A stretch of 64,000 nucleotides of DNA, taken from an uncultured Lachnospiraceae bacterium. Its GTDB lineage: Bacteria > Bacillota > Clostridia > Lachnospirales > Lachnospiraceae. The translations under genes and the position numbers were made by a program. Shown piece by piece: positions 52,364 to 60,705 of the stretch. The stretch lies in NCBI GenBank assembly GCA_949502235.1, contig CATBDC010000013.1, positions 1 through 64,000 of the forward strand, written 5' to 3'. The notes beneath the pieces were generated by a model. It searched no databases, was not told the DNA's origin, and saw only the letters and a program-made list of their open reading frames with translations. Position 1 is the first letter of the stretch. Each line of letters starts with the position of its first letter.

Positions 52364-53914
52364 CCGATATATGACATACACCGCCGCTACCGCCGCCAAT
52401 GCAATAATCTGTGCCATCATTATACGTTCCCGCTTCACATCCCGGGGCTTTTCTTCTTTTTTCTCTCTCCTGCCCTCCGGCCTTAAAAGCTGTCCCCAGA
52501 TGCTGTATTTTTGCAGGTTCACGAGGAGGTCTTTGCGTTCTTCTTCTCCGATAGACTTCAGGAATTCCCGCCAGTTTTTTTCTAAAAGCAAAAGGCCTCT
52601 TTTTAAGTCCTCTTCCATGCTTAGGTTTTTTCCAGCCCCATGAAAGAATCCGGCCTGCTCCGAATAGGCGGCCTGCCTGCGGTAAGCCTCATCGTTTTTC
52701 TTTTCCAGGAACTGCTTATAGGCATATTCCAGTCCTTCCTCCATAGCCTTTTGGGCGCTTTTTGTACGCTCATATACATTTGTTGTGTAATAGTAGGTTT
52801 TGTACACGCCCTTCTGGCTTAGATAATAGTCGATAAACTGATTGAGGGCATTTTTAACCGGAGACTTCACCGTATTGTCTCTGCCTGCGTTTTCTGCATA
52901 AACCTGCCCTTTTATGGCGGTAACTGCCGCAAGGTATCCCGTCACCTCATCATTTTTAGCAGTAATTTCTGTGCTTTTTAAAAGGTTTCCGCTCCCTGTC
53001 ACATGACTTGCAAACCGGTTGGCTGCCTGAAGCTCCTTCCCTGTGTACGTAACGCTCCGGGTGGGAAAGCTGCCGCCGGATTCTTTTCCTGAAGCACCGC
53101 TTAAAACGGAATTTCTCCGGCTTATCTGCTGCTCTCCAGTATATTTGAAAGTACGGAATTCCTCGCTGACCTGCACATTTCTGCTGCCTGTCCGTTTATA
53201 AAGCACGCCTGTTTCTTCTCTCCCCGCTGCAGCTGCTGTCTCCGGCATAAAGAAACGGGTGCTTCTCGCCGGGCTCATGCTTCCCCGGGATATAAATGCA
53301 CTGGCTGCCCGGCCGGAAACATTTTCGCCGGTAGTCTGCTTATACACACTTGCCTTAATCATATCCAGCGTCTCCGTCTGCCCGGCTTCCTCTAGCATGG
53401 TAATAATTTCCTTCAAATCTGCGTCAAGAAGGAGGCTTAGCTTCTGCGCCAGCATTTGGTCTAAGAGCTGCTTTTGTGCCGTCTGGGCATCTCCCATTGT
53501 ATGGGTCAGTATTGCTTCTAAGAGCGCGAGATACAGCCTGGACAGCTCCTCAAGCTGCGCGAAAAGAGGAATTTCTTTATCAGGCAGCCAGTTTAATAAT
53601 GCCTTCCAGATTTCCTCCTCCATTGTGAGATCCCACTTGATGTTTTCCTGCTCCAAAAGCTTTCCCTCCGTGGCAAACCATTTACTCTGCTTCGAAAGCT
53701 CGGGGGTATCTCTGTGAGAATATTCCGTTCTCTCCTGGCTTTTTTCCTCCTGCCTCTGCTCCAGTTCCTTTTTCTCTTTTTCACTCTGCTTCACTGCTGC
53801 CGTAAGAAGTGCCTGCCCAGCCTCTGCCTCCGAAGCCTTCTGCGCTGCTCTTACCCCGGCCTCTGCGGCAAATGCGGCCGAGGCGCCTTCGCTCATTCCT
53901 TTTACCTGTGCCAT
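52340..53914 (-). CDS. Uncharacterised 524-aa protein with C-terminal membrane anchor
   Basis: I do not recognise a domain. Visible parts: Ala-rich N-terminus (about 1-45), a Glu/Lys/Gln coiled coil (KQSEKEKKELEQRQEEKSQE), a helical region 95-205 (KALLNWLPDKEIPLFAQLEELSRLYLALLEA), a Ser/Thr/Arg-rich low-complexity middle (about 205-310), another helical part with YYTTNVYERTKSAQKAMEEGLEYAYKQF, then a basic stretch and one membrane helix (QIIALAAVAAVYVIYRLL) at the end. The last residues GTGFF and the stop are encoded by a GGGGACAGG repeat. This resembles a cytoplasmic scaffold or secretion accessory anchored by its tail. ATG 53914 follows GGAGGG. Confidence 0.7.
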   Translation of the reverse strand: MAQVKGMSEGASAAFAAEAGVRAAQKASEAEAGQALLTAAVKQSEKEKKELEQRQEEKSQERTEYSHRDTPELSKQSKWFATEGKLLEQENIKWDLTMEEEIWKALLNWLPDKEIPLFAQLEELSRLYLALLEAILTHTMGDAQTAQKQLLDQMLAQKLSLLLDADLKEIITMLEEAGQTETLDMIKASVYKQTTGENVSGRAASAFISRGSMSPARSTRFFMPETAAAAGREETGVLYKRTGSRNVQVSEEFRTFKYTGEQQISRRNSVLSGASGKESGGSFPTRSVTYTGKELQAANRFASHVTGSGNLLKSTEITAKNDEVTGYLAAVTAIKGQVYAENAGRDNTVKSPVKNALNQFIDYYLSQKGVYKTYYYTTNVYERTKSAQKAMEEGLEYAYKQFLEKKNDEAYRRQAAYSEQAGFFHGAGKNLSMEEDLKRGLLLLEKNWREFLKSIGEEERKDLLVNLQKYSIWGQLLRPEGRREKKEEKPRDVKRERIMMAQIIALAAVAAVYVIYRLLGTGFF

Positions 53915-53930
53915 ATTTTCCCTCCATACC

Positions 53931-53985
53931 TGGTATAACCCGATTTAAATAACCTTAAGAAAGGTATTTAAATCGGGTTATACCA
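53931..53985. repeat. Perfect 21-bp inverted repeat (25-bp with inner stem)
   Basis: TGGTATAACCCGATTTAAAT(A) and its exact complement enclose ACCTTAAGAAAGG, in which CCTT/AAGG pairs again. It stands between the aminotransferase stop (54003) and the 524-aa protein start (53914), with no T-run. It could end the aminotransferase transcript, be an mRNA stabiliser, or mark a lost element. Confidence 0.7.
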
Positions 53986-54002
53986 AGGAATTTCCAACGG
54001 CT

Positions 54003-55169
54003 TTACCGGTTTCTCATCCTGTCGATGAACCTCCCTAATCTTCCGATTGCTTCCTTCAGATCCTCCAGGGAATACGCGTAAGACACTCGTATAAAGCCTT
54101 CTCCGCTTTCTCCGAAGGCGCTTCCCGGAACAACCGCCACCTTTTCCTCTTCAAGAAGCCTTGTAGCAAATTCCTCAGAGCTCATGCCAAATTCCTGTAT
54201 ATTGGGAAATACGTAAAAAGCGCCGAAGGGTTCAAAGCAGTCAAGCTGCATCCTCTTAAACTCATGCATCAAAAACCTCCGCCTCTGGTTATAGGCCGTG
54301 CGCATTTCCTGCACCTCATCATCACAGTGCCTAAGCCCCTCTATGGCCGCATACTGGCTGTTCGTGGGGGCACACAGAATCGCGTACTGGTGAATTTTAA
54401 GCATCTGCTTCGCTATCTCCCCCGGGGCACATACATAACCAAGTCGCCATCCGGTCATGGCAAAGCTCTTTGAAAATCCATTAATAACCAGCGTCCTTTC
54501 CTTCATTCCGGGGAGGGATGCAATAGAAACATGGTTATCCTTATAGGTAAGCTCTGAATATATTTCATCGGAAAGCACGAAAATATCATGCTCCTTTACA
54601 ACCTCCGCAATAGGCTCCAAATCTTCCTTTGTCATAACCGCACCTGTGGGATTATTGGGAAACGGCAGCACGAGGATTTTCGTCCTCGGAGTAATAGCCG
54701 CCTCAAGCTCGTCCCTTGTAAGCCTGAACTCATTTTTTTCCTGAAGGGGAATGGGCACCGGCTTTCCGTCCGCCAGCACGGCACACGGAAGATAGGAAAC
54801 GTAGCTGGGCTGGGGAATCAGCACTTCATCCCCCGGGTCAAGCATGGCGCGGAAGGCAATGTCAATCCCCTCGCTTCCCCCCACCGTTACAATGATCTCC
54901 TTATCAGGGTCATAGGCCACATCTATCTTTCTTTTCAGGTATTTGCTGATCTCAATCTTTAAGTCCTTAAGCCCGGCGTTAGAGGTGTAAAAGGTACGCC
55001 CCCTCTCCAGAGAGTAAATTCCCTCTTCTCTGATTCTCCAGGGTGTGTCAAAGTCAGGCTCCCCCACGCCAAGGGAGATTGCATCCGGCATTTCGCTGAC
55101 CACATCGAAAAATTTACGGATTCCTGACGGTTCAATCTCAACTATTTTTTTTGATAACGGATTTCTCAT
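54003..55169 (-). CDS. Class I/II PLP aminotransferase (aspartate/aromatic type)
   Basis: A 388-residue PLP enzyme of the PatA/AspC-like group. Seen: AISLGVGEPDFDTPW, the cofactor contact FPNNPTGAVM, the Schiff-base Lys in VINGFSKSFAMTGWRLGY, and a C-terminal Arg region GFIRVSYAYSLEDL. It transfers amino groups between an amino acid and a keto acid; the exact donor is not readable. It starts at the same base where the Lrp-type regulator ends (1-base overlap), so that regulator is likely to control it. Confidence 0.9.
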   Translation of the reverse strand: MRNPLSKKIVEIEPSGIRKFFDVVSEMPDAISLGVGEPDFDTPWRIREEGIYSLERGRTFYTSNAGLKDLKIEISKYLKRKIDVAYDPDKEIIVTVGGSEGIDIAFRAMLDPGDEVLIPQPSYVSYLPCAVLADGKPVPIPLQEKNEFRLTRDELEAAITPRTKILVLPFPNNPTGAVMTKEDLEPIAEVVKEHDIFVLSDEIYSELTYKDNHVSIASLPGMKERTLVINGFSKSFAMTGWRLGYVCAPGEIAKQMLKIHQYAILCAPTNSQYAAIEGLRHCDDEVQEMRTAYNQRRRFLMHEFKRMQLDCFEPFGAFYVFPNIQEFGMSSEEFATRLLEEEKVAVVPGSAFGESGEGFIRVSYAYSLEDLKEAIGRLGRFIDRMRNR

Positions 55170-55660
55170 TAGGGCGTCACCGCCATTCTCTCAGGCTTGC
55201 TCTTTTTCATAAGCACCGTGCCGTGGTCTTTGTATTTCTTTAGTATAAAATGGGTTGTAGTGCTGATAACCGCATCAATCGATGACAGCTTTTCAGACAC
55301 GAACCTGGACACCTCAAGAAGCGTCTTCCCATCCAGTGTAACAAGAAGATCATAGGCTCCTGAAATAAGGTATACCGCATTAACTTCCGGATAATTACAG
55401 ATTCTCTCCGCCGTCTTTTCAAATCCTCTCTCCCTCTGGGGCGTAACCCGCACCTCAATAAGCGCATTTACACGGTCATCTCCCGCCTTTTCCCAGTTGA
55501 TCAGCGTGTGGTAGCCGCAAATGATTCCTTCCTTCTCCATATCCGCAATCTCATTGGCAGCCTCCGCCTCCTCACAGCCTAAAAGCACCGACAGCTCTCC
55601 TAAGTCTGCCCGGCTGTTTGTCTCTAAATACTTTAGTATCTGTTTCCTAATATCCTTCAT
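55169..55660 (-). CDS. Lrp/AsnC family regulator
   Basis: A 163-residue amino-acid-responsive regulator. The N-terminal helix-turn-helix (about 1-50) has RADLGELSVLLGCEEAEAANEIADMEKEGIICGY; the C-terminal ligand domain (about 65-145) has ALIEVRVTPQRERGFEKTAERICNYPEVNAVYLISGAYDLLVTLDG. It lies between a HypE-like gene and an aminotransferase gene, overlapping both. The ATG at 55660 has GGAGG nine bases upstream; 55669 lies on that site. Confidence 0.92.
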   Translation of the reverse strand: MKDIRKQILKYLETNSRADLGELSVLLGCEEAEAANEIADMEKEGIICGYHTLINWEKAGDDRVNALIEVRVTPQRERGFEKTAERICNYPEVNAVYLISGAYDLLVTLDGKTLLEVSRFVSEKLSSIDAVISTTTHFILKKYKDHGTVLMKKSKPERMAVTP

Positions 55661-56549
55661 CCTTATCATCCTCCATAAATATTCGATTCAGTTCATCCGG
55701 AGCCGGACGGTCAATATAACGCCGGTCCTCTCCGTTCCTTATTATCTTATCATTGTTATCCGTAAGCCGCCCAATCAGGGAAGCCTTTATGCCTTCTCTC
55801 TGAAGCATGTCTAAAAGAAGATTTCCATTATCAGTAACCATAAGAATACTTCCCGCCGAGGCAAGCTGGTAAGGATTCATGTGAAGATACTCACACACCT
55901 CTATGGTTTCCTGCAGCACAGATATTTTCTTCAGCTCCGCCTCAAGTCCTGTATGCGCCTCCTTAGAAAGCCTCCAGAGGGCAGCGAAAATCCCTCCTTC
56001 GCCCACCTCCTGCATAAAGGATACTCCCGCGTTTTTTCCAATATTGATCTCTTTTAGAGCCAAAAGCTCCTCTCTAAAGCCCTCTATCTGCCTTAGAAAG
56101 GCCGGGGCAAATCTTTTGCTAAGCGCTTCCTTCCTTTCCTCCGCGGCCTTAATCATTCCTTCCATACCGGCCCATTTTGTAACGACGATATGCTGTCCGG
56201 CTCGCATGGTCTCCCTGTACCATTCCTGCTCCTTCGGAGAAAGACTTGCCCCTGTCACAACCGCCATATGCCTTGATATGCCTGCCTGCAGCTCCGCTTG
56301 AAAATCATCCAGATGGATCCCACTCTCCCGGCATACCTGCTTTATCCTCTTTCCTGCAGCATACATAGAATCCTTTTTAGCCCCCCAGGGAAGAAGAAGC
56401 TTCACGCTTACATGAAAATCTGTCCCTCCCCCTGCCGCCAGCTCATTCACAACAGATATCAGCGCATAGACTCCTATATTTTCGGACTGCCCGAAAGCAG
56501 TCCGCGTCTTATAAATCATCTGGTTTCTGTTCATATTATTCTTATTCAT
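55647..56549 (-). CDS. AIR-synthase-related (HypE-like) protein
   Basis: A 300-residue protein of the PurM/HypE/ThiL superfamily that binds ATP and activates a carbonyl or thiol group. The second half is clear: VTKWAGMEGMIKAAEERKEAL, MQEVGEGGIFAALWRLSKEAHTGLEAELKKISVLQETIEVCEYLHMNPYQLASAGSIL and IKASLIGRLTD. The N-terminal ATP-binding half is partly replaced by GGGTDFHVSVKLLLPWGAKKD. It lacks the HypE C-terminal Cys tail, so hydrogenase maturation is unlikely. It forms one unit with the Lrp and aminotransferase genes. Confidence 0.75.
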   Translation of the reverse strand: MNKNNMNRNQMIYKTRTAFGQSENIGVYALISVVNELAAGGGTDFHVSVKLLLPWGAKKDSMYAAGKRIKQVCRESGIHLDDFQAELQAGISRHMAVVTGASLSPKEQEWYRETMRAGQHIVVTKWAGMEGMIKAAEERKEALSKRFAPAFLRQIEGFREELLALKEINIGKNAGVSFMQEVGEGGIFAALWRLSKEAHTGLEAELKKISVLQETIEVCEYLHMNPYQLASAGSILMVTDNGNLLLDMLQREGIKASLIGRLTDNNDKIIRNGEDRRYIDRPAPDELNRIFMEDDKDEGY

Positions 56550-56582
56550 ATATAAATCCTCTAAAGATAAGTCGTAATTTGT

Positions 56583-58163
56583 TCACTGTGCAGCTCCGAT
56601 AGCCGCATATATCTGCGCTTCGTCCTGCGTGGCAATTGCATTTTGCACCAGCGCCACAGCGTCCGGATTATCAGACATGATTCCCACGGCATAAATAGTA
56701 TCTGCTGCCTGATACGAGCTGCTGTTAAACATCTCCCGGCTTACCTCTTCCCCATTCTGATACACAACCTTCCAGAGCATGGCGTCCGTACCCATATGGG
56801 CGCTTGATACGGCCTGTATGGTTCCGAGAGGAAGCTCGCTGTTGGCCTCATAGGTAACCCCCGGCTCCTCTGTAGAAATAATCTCTGATTCATACTCTAC
56901 AGTTCTGCCTTCCTCTCTTGTATCCTTCCCGTAGATTTTGAAATAAAGCTGGTTTGCCTCATCAATCCCTCCGGCAATATAAATAGGCGTGTCATAATTA
57001 TTTTTGAACTTAAAGTCCAGATACCCTTCCGCCACAGCCGCATCTCTTGAGGGCTTGACATAATCTACAATCATAGAATGTGGATACCGCTCCACAATTT
57101 CAAGCTCCGCATAAATAACCGCGTTATATAAGGTTGTAGAAACCTGGCAGAGACCGCCTCCATATGTCTCCACAACTCTGCCCCCTTCATAGGAGCCGCC
57201 CATAACATAACCGTTCTCCGGGGTATATGGCTTTGTCCTGTCCTCCACAGACAGCACCTCCCCTGGCATAAGTACAATATTGCTCAGCTTTTCGACACCT
57301 GTCTTTAAATTCTGAATTCTTTCCCCGCTTCCTGCGTCCGTTGAAAATGCTCCCAGCTCATCCTGGATGCTTTCCAAATCTGACGCGGTAACCGTGGGCT
57401 TCTCCTTGACTACATCGGCAGTAACCGAAAATGTCTTGTGATCCCAGCTGTCGTTTAAATGCTCCTCTATTTTCACAAGAGAATCTTCTATATTAACTGT
57501 CTCACCCTCCTGCTCCTTCTCAATTTTAAATCCTGAACCGTCCTGGGTGATTGACGCATTTTTTGCCCGGTCTGTAAGAGAATCTGTACGGGTCACAAGA
57601 ACCTCTGCTCCCGCCTTCTTATCTATAGCCAGCTTCTCCTCTATCACAACTCCTCTTCTGGAGGCTCTGCGAAGCTTCCAGTACCTGCTAAAGAGGCTTC
57701 CCTTCTTCCCGTAGTCCATCGCCTTATCGACCGCTTTATTAACCCCTTTATATTTCAGGCCCAGCTCTTCGAGTGTTCCTTCCGCCGTTCCACTTTCCGT
57801 CTGTATAGACACAGTAAGGGCCCTGTCTGCCGCCAGCTGTTTTTCCACAGCGGCCTTAGCCTCTTTTTTACTCATTCCCGATACATCTACTGCCCCGATA
57901 AAAATATTTTTACAAATGACATCATCCGGATATTTGGAAACTGCTTTGTGCAGAATCATATTAAAAATGCCTAAAACTAAAACAACGCATGAAAAAATAA
58001 GACCAATAAGAATCCGTCTTTTCCTTCGCCTAAGCCTCGCCCGCTGCGCAAGAGTCCTTCTCCGCCTGCCCTGGCTGTTCTGACTGCTCTGGCTGTTCTG
58101 GCCGTTTCTTCCCCTGCTCTGACTTCCCCTGTTCTGGCTTCCCCTATGAACCTGCTGTCCCAT
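56583..58163 (-). CDS. VanW family cell-envelope protein
   Basis: A 526-residue, tail-out membrane protein. A Gln/Ser/Arg-rich basic N-terminus (about 50 residues) precedes one membrane helix (RILIGLIFSCVVLVLGIFNMIL). Outside are a peptidoglycan-binding-4-type region (IFIGAVDVSGMSKKEAKAAVEKQ), then the VanW domain with its signature GGGLCQVSTTLYNAVIYAELEIVERYPHS, and an Ala-rich end. VanW proteins accompany vancomycin-resistance genes but are widespread in Clostridia; the exact role in the wall is unclear. The ATG at 58163 follows GCAGGTG. Confidence 0.88.
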   Translation of the reverse strand: MGQQVHRGSQNRGSQSRGRNGQNSQSSQNSQGRRRRTLAQRARLRRRKRRILIGLIFSCVVLVLGIFNMILHKAVSKYPDDVICKNIFIGAVDVSGMSKKEAKAAVEKQLAADRALTVSIQTESGTAEGTLEELGLKYKGVNKAVDKAMDYGKKGSLFSRYWKLRRASRRGVVIEEKLAIDKKAGAEVLVTRTDSLTDRAKNASITQDGSGFKIEKEQEGETVNIEDSLVKIEEHLNDSWDHKTFSVTADVVKEKPTVTASDLESIQDELGAFSTDAGSGERIQNLKTGVEKLSNIVLMPGEVLSVEDRTKPYTPENGYVMGGSYEGGRVVETYGGGLCQVSTTLYNAVIYAELEIVERYPHSMIVDYVKPSRDAAVAEGYLDFKFKNNYDTPIYIAGGIDEANQLYFKIYGKDTREEGRTVEYESEIISTEEPGVTYEANSELPLGTIQAVSSAHMGTDAMLWKVVYQNGEEVSREMFNSSSYQAADTIYAVGIMSDNPDAVALVQNAIATQDEAQIYAAIGAAQ

Positions 58164-58191
58164 ACCGCGCACCTGCCCTGTCTAAAAATCT

Positions 58192-58220
58192 TGTTACTGT
58201 TCACTCCGCTCACAGTAGCA
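58192..58220. repeat. Minimal MITE-end pair
   Basis: GTTACTGTTCAC-TCCG-CTCACAGTAGC: the two termini of the 133-bp family lie back to back with no interior, probably a deletion relic. It lies between the VanW gene and the 34-aa gene. Confidence 0.6.
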
Positions 58221-58264
58221 AAATATGATCTGTGTGATACACTACTATAAGCATATCGGCACAA

Positions 58265-58369
58265 TTACCCCATAATATAAGGTATAATTGTTGTCGCAAC
58301 CATAGCCGCAATCACTACGAGAATAATTATAGCAACAATCCTTCTGGTTCTTTTATCATGAAAATTCAT
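58265..58369 (-). CDS. 34-aa single-helix membrane protein
   Basis: Below the ORF-track limit: MNFHDKRTRRIVAIIILVVI continuing AAMVATTIIPYIMG. A short basic N-terminus (in-side positive) is followed by one membrane helix. The ATG at 58369 lies one base after the stop codon of the B12-radical SAM gene, with AAAGGGCAG upstream, so it is translationally coupled to it. I know no function for it; small helices in this position may anchor or regulate the preceding enzyme. Confidence 0.65.
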   Translation of the reverse strand: MNFHDKRTRRIVAIIILVVIAAMVATTIIPYIMG

Positions 58370-58370
58370 T

Positions 58371-60146
58371 TTATCTGCCCTTTCTTATATATAAATCCTT
58401 TTTTATCATACACGTTCTTGCCTCTTGATTCAACGGATTTCTACACTTGTAATCAAAAAGTAACATTTTTTGCAAAATAGTAAAATTTTCTATATGTGTC
58501 ATTTTACGCATCTGATTCCTGTCATATTCCTTATATTCAGGAAGGTATCTGTGTTCCCTTGACTCTTTTTCGTAAAACTCCCGCAAGAATTCCTTTTCCA
58601 CCGTGTACTCTCCTGCAAATCCCGGACGAGTCTTTGCATTTTCCCTTAAATAATAGTCATAAACAAGAAGCTCCCGGAATTTTTCTGCTTTTTCAGGAAC
58701 ACGCTTCTTAATAAATTCCAGAAGAATCTCATATCTGGCGCTTCTTTTATGCTGAACATCCAGATAATTTCCCCTCTCATAATATTTCCACAGCTTCATA
58801 TAAAGCTGCCAGGGGGAAGAAAACTCCTCTGACAGGGCATCCAGGGTGTGGGAAAACTGTCCACTGTTATAGTACACCTCCACCATCTCCTCCACGCCCT
58901 TTAGCTTTAGCACATCATCATAGGAAAGCCATTTTGTAGACAGTACCTCATAGGGCGGGGCATCCTTAAAAACAAGCCCGTAAGCCTTTCTGTTTTCCTC
59001 CATATAAGAACCTTTAAGCACCTTTAAAAAACCAAGCTGCAGCTGGTCCGGACGCAGCGCATAAACCTCGTCAAAGGATCTGGCAAAGCTCTTCCTGTCT
59101 TCAAAAGGAAGACCTGCTATCAGATCCAGATGACAGTGAACATTTCCGCTGCTCCTGATATATGTGACATTCTTTTTTATCCGCTCAAATACAGCCGCCC
59201 GGCGGATTTCCTTAAGTGTATCCAGATTCGTTGACTGCACGCCGATTTCAAGCTGGATGAGCCCCGGCCGCATGGTTCGTATAAGGGCAAGCTCCTCTTC
59301 ATTTAATAAATCCGCCGCTATCTCAAAATGGAAATTCGTAATCCCGTTATCATGCTCTATAAGATAACGCCATATCTCCAGTGTTCGCTCATGCTTTAAA
59401 TTAAAGGTTCTGTCCACAAACTTCACCTGGGGCACCTTTTGATTAAGAAAAAATTGAAGCTCCCTCTTTACAAGGGGAAGGCTTCTGAACCTTACCCTCC
59501 TGTCAATTGACGACAAACAATAGCTGCAGGAAAAAGGACATCCACGGCTTGCCTCATAATAGAGAATCTTATGCTCAAAATTTCCCATATCAGCCATATT
59601 TCCCGTATTCTGCGTATCCTCGTAGACAAAAGGAACATCGTCAAGCTCTAAAGGCTTCTGCGGAATATTAGCCTGAATCCGTCCATCCGGCTGCCTGTAG
59701 GTAATTCCTGCCATTCCCGCCAGCTCTTCCAAATTTCGTCCCATATAAATCCTGCACAGATCCGCAAAAGTCCTTTCTCCCTCTCCCCGCATAACACCCT
59801 TCACCGATGGAAGGCGCTCAAGTACCTCTCCAGCATCATAAGACACCTCCGGCCCTCCCAGCCAGATGTCCGTATCCGGAAGAAGCTTGTGAATTTCCTT
59901 CACAATTCCCTCCACATAAGACATGTTCCAGATATAGCAGGAAAAACACAGGAGATCCGGAGATTTTTTGTAAATGCTCCGCAAAATATCATCCGGCTGC
60001 TGATTAATCGTATACTCCGCGATATCAATCCTAAGCTCCCCCGGAGCATATACGCCGGAACACTTTCTGGCATAGGCCTTCAGTGTATATACGGCAAGAT
60101 TAGAATGTATATATTTTGCATTAAAGGCAACCAGCAAAACCCTCAT
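58371..60146 (-). CDS. B12-binding radical SAM protein (DUF4080-type)
   Basis: A 591-residue enzyme. The N-terminal cobalamin-binding domain (about 1-140) shows MRVLLVAFNAKYIHSNLAVYTL and LLCFSCYIWNMSYVEGIVKEI. The radical SAM barrel (about 170-400) has the cluster motif CPFSCSYC (CxxxCxxC) and FEIAADLLNEEELALI. A C-terminal domain of about 170 residues follows with FQ-rich helices. Such proteins carry out methyl transfer or other radical chemistry; no substrate can be inferred. It precedes a coupled 34-aa membrane protein. Confidence 0.88.
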   Translation of the reverse strand: MRVLLVAFNAKYIHSNLAVYTLKAYARKCSGVYAPGELRIDIAEYTINQQPDDILRSIYKKSPDLLCFSCYIWNMSYVEGIVKEIHKLLPDTDIWLGGPEVSYDAGEVLERLPSVKGVMRGEGERTFADLCRIYMGRNLEELAGMAGITYRQPDGRIQANIPQKPLELDDVPFVYEDTQNTGNMADMGNFEHKILYYEASRGCPFSCSYCLSSIDRRVRFRSLPLVKRELQFFLNQKVPQVKFVDRTFNLKHERTLEIWRYLIEHDNGITNFHFEIAADLLNEEELALIRTMRPGLIQLEIGVQSTNLDTLKEIRRAAVFERIKKNVTYIRSSGNVHCHLDLIAGLPFEDRKSFARSFDEVYALRPDQLQLGFLKVLKGSYMEENRKAYGLVFKDAPPYEVLSTKWLSYDDVLKLKGVEEMVEVYYNSGQFSHTLDALSEEFSSPWQLYMKLWKYYERGNYLDVQHKRSARYEILLEFIKKRVPEKAEKFRELLVYDYYLRENAKTRPGFAGEYTVEKEFLREFYEKESREHRYLPEYKEYDRNQMRKMTHIENFTILQKMLLFDYKCRNPLNQEARTCMIKKDLYIRKGR

Positions 60147-60162
60147 ACCACACCCCCTTAGG

Positions 60163-60240
60163 TTGGGGACGGAGTAAAATGAATTTTACTCCGTCCCAGA
60201 TTAAAAAAAGCCTGTCCCAAATTGAAAAAAACGTGTCCCC
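60163..60240. repeat. GGGGACGGAG-family palindrome cluster upstream of the radical SAM gene
   Basis: GGTTGGGGACGGAGTAAAAT pairs with ATTTTACTCCGTCCC, followed by two more CCTGTCCC/GTGTCCCC units separated by A-tracts. Similar to the copy at 60622-60705 on the other side of the SRP RNA. Confidence 0.8.
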
Positions 60241-60344
60241 ATCTAAAAATAGTCAAAAACCCTCGCGGGAATAAAAAAAGGAAATCTGCTGTTACAGGTT
60301 CCCTTTCACCGTAATTCTTTTTTTCGTGCGTTACGCTTCGAACG

Positions 60345-60587
60345 AAAATTCATGAACGTTACCTTGACAGTTAACTCAGCCCAGGCACCCTTACGGCACC
60401 CGGAAGGTTCTACTTAGTGCTGCTCTGTTCCCAGCCTGACACGGTTCATAGATTTCCGTCGCGTAAGACCCGGACATCAACGCCACTTATCAAGGGCAGC
60501 TTCACAAACATAGGCCCTCCGCGTAACATCACCCCTGCTATAGCGGATTGCAGGTACAAGGTACCGCTAACACCCCGGCTGCACGAG
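60345..60587 (-). ncRNA. ffs: Large bacterial signal recognition particle RNA
   Basis: Read on the minus strand, the 5' Alu part contains GTTAGCGGTACCTTGTACC with TGCAATCCGCTATAGCAGGG, as in the Bacillus scRNA. The conserved SRP54-binding tip is GTCAGGCTGGGAACAGAGCA followed by GCACTAAG, and the 3' side has GGGTGCCGTAAGGGTGCCTGG. It forms the RNA core of the particle that targets nascent membrane proteins. The 5' end is set from the promoter; the 3' end is approximate. The small plus-strand ORF here is spurious. Confidence 0.92.
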
Positions 60588-60592
60588 AATAT

Positions 60593-60621
60593 ATTTTAAC
60601 GTATTTTAGAACGAATGTCAA
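60593..60621 (-). promoter_or_regulatory. SRP RNA promoter
   Basis: Minus strand TTGACA (60616-60621), 17-base spacer, TAAAAT (60593-60598): a near-consensus promoter, as expected for an abundant stable RNA. Confidence 0.85.
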
Positions 60622-60705
60622 TGTGGGGACAGGGTTTTTTTAGTCTGGGACATGGTTTTTTTAATCTGGGACGGAGTAAAATTCATTTTACTCCGTCCCC
60701 AACCT
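60622..60705. repeat. GGGGACAGG-family repeat after grdB
   Basis: GGGGACAGGGTTTTTTT and GGGACATGGTTTTTTT units, then the palindrome GGGACGGAGTAAAAT/ATTTTACTCCGTCCC. It separates grdB from the SRP RNA promoter and would terminate the reductase transcript. Confidence 0.8.

Noticed and set aside
60417-60599. 60-aa plus-strand ORF
   Set aside because: It lies on the opposite strand of the SRP RNA; the sequence is explained by the RNA.
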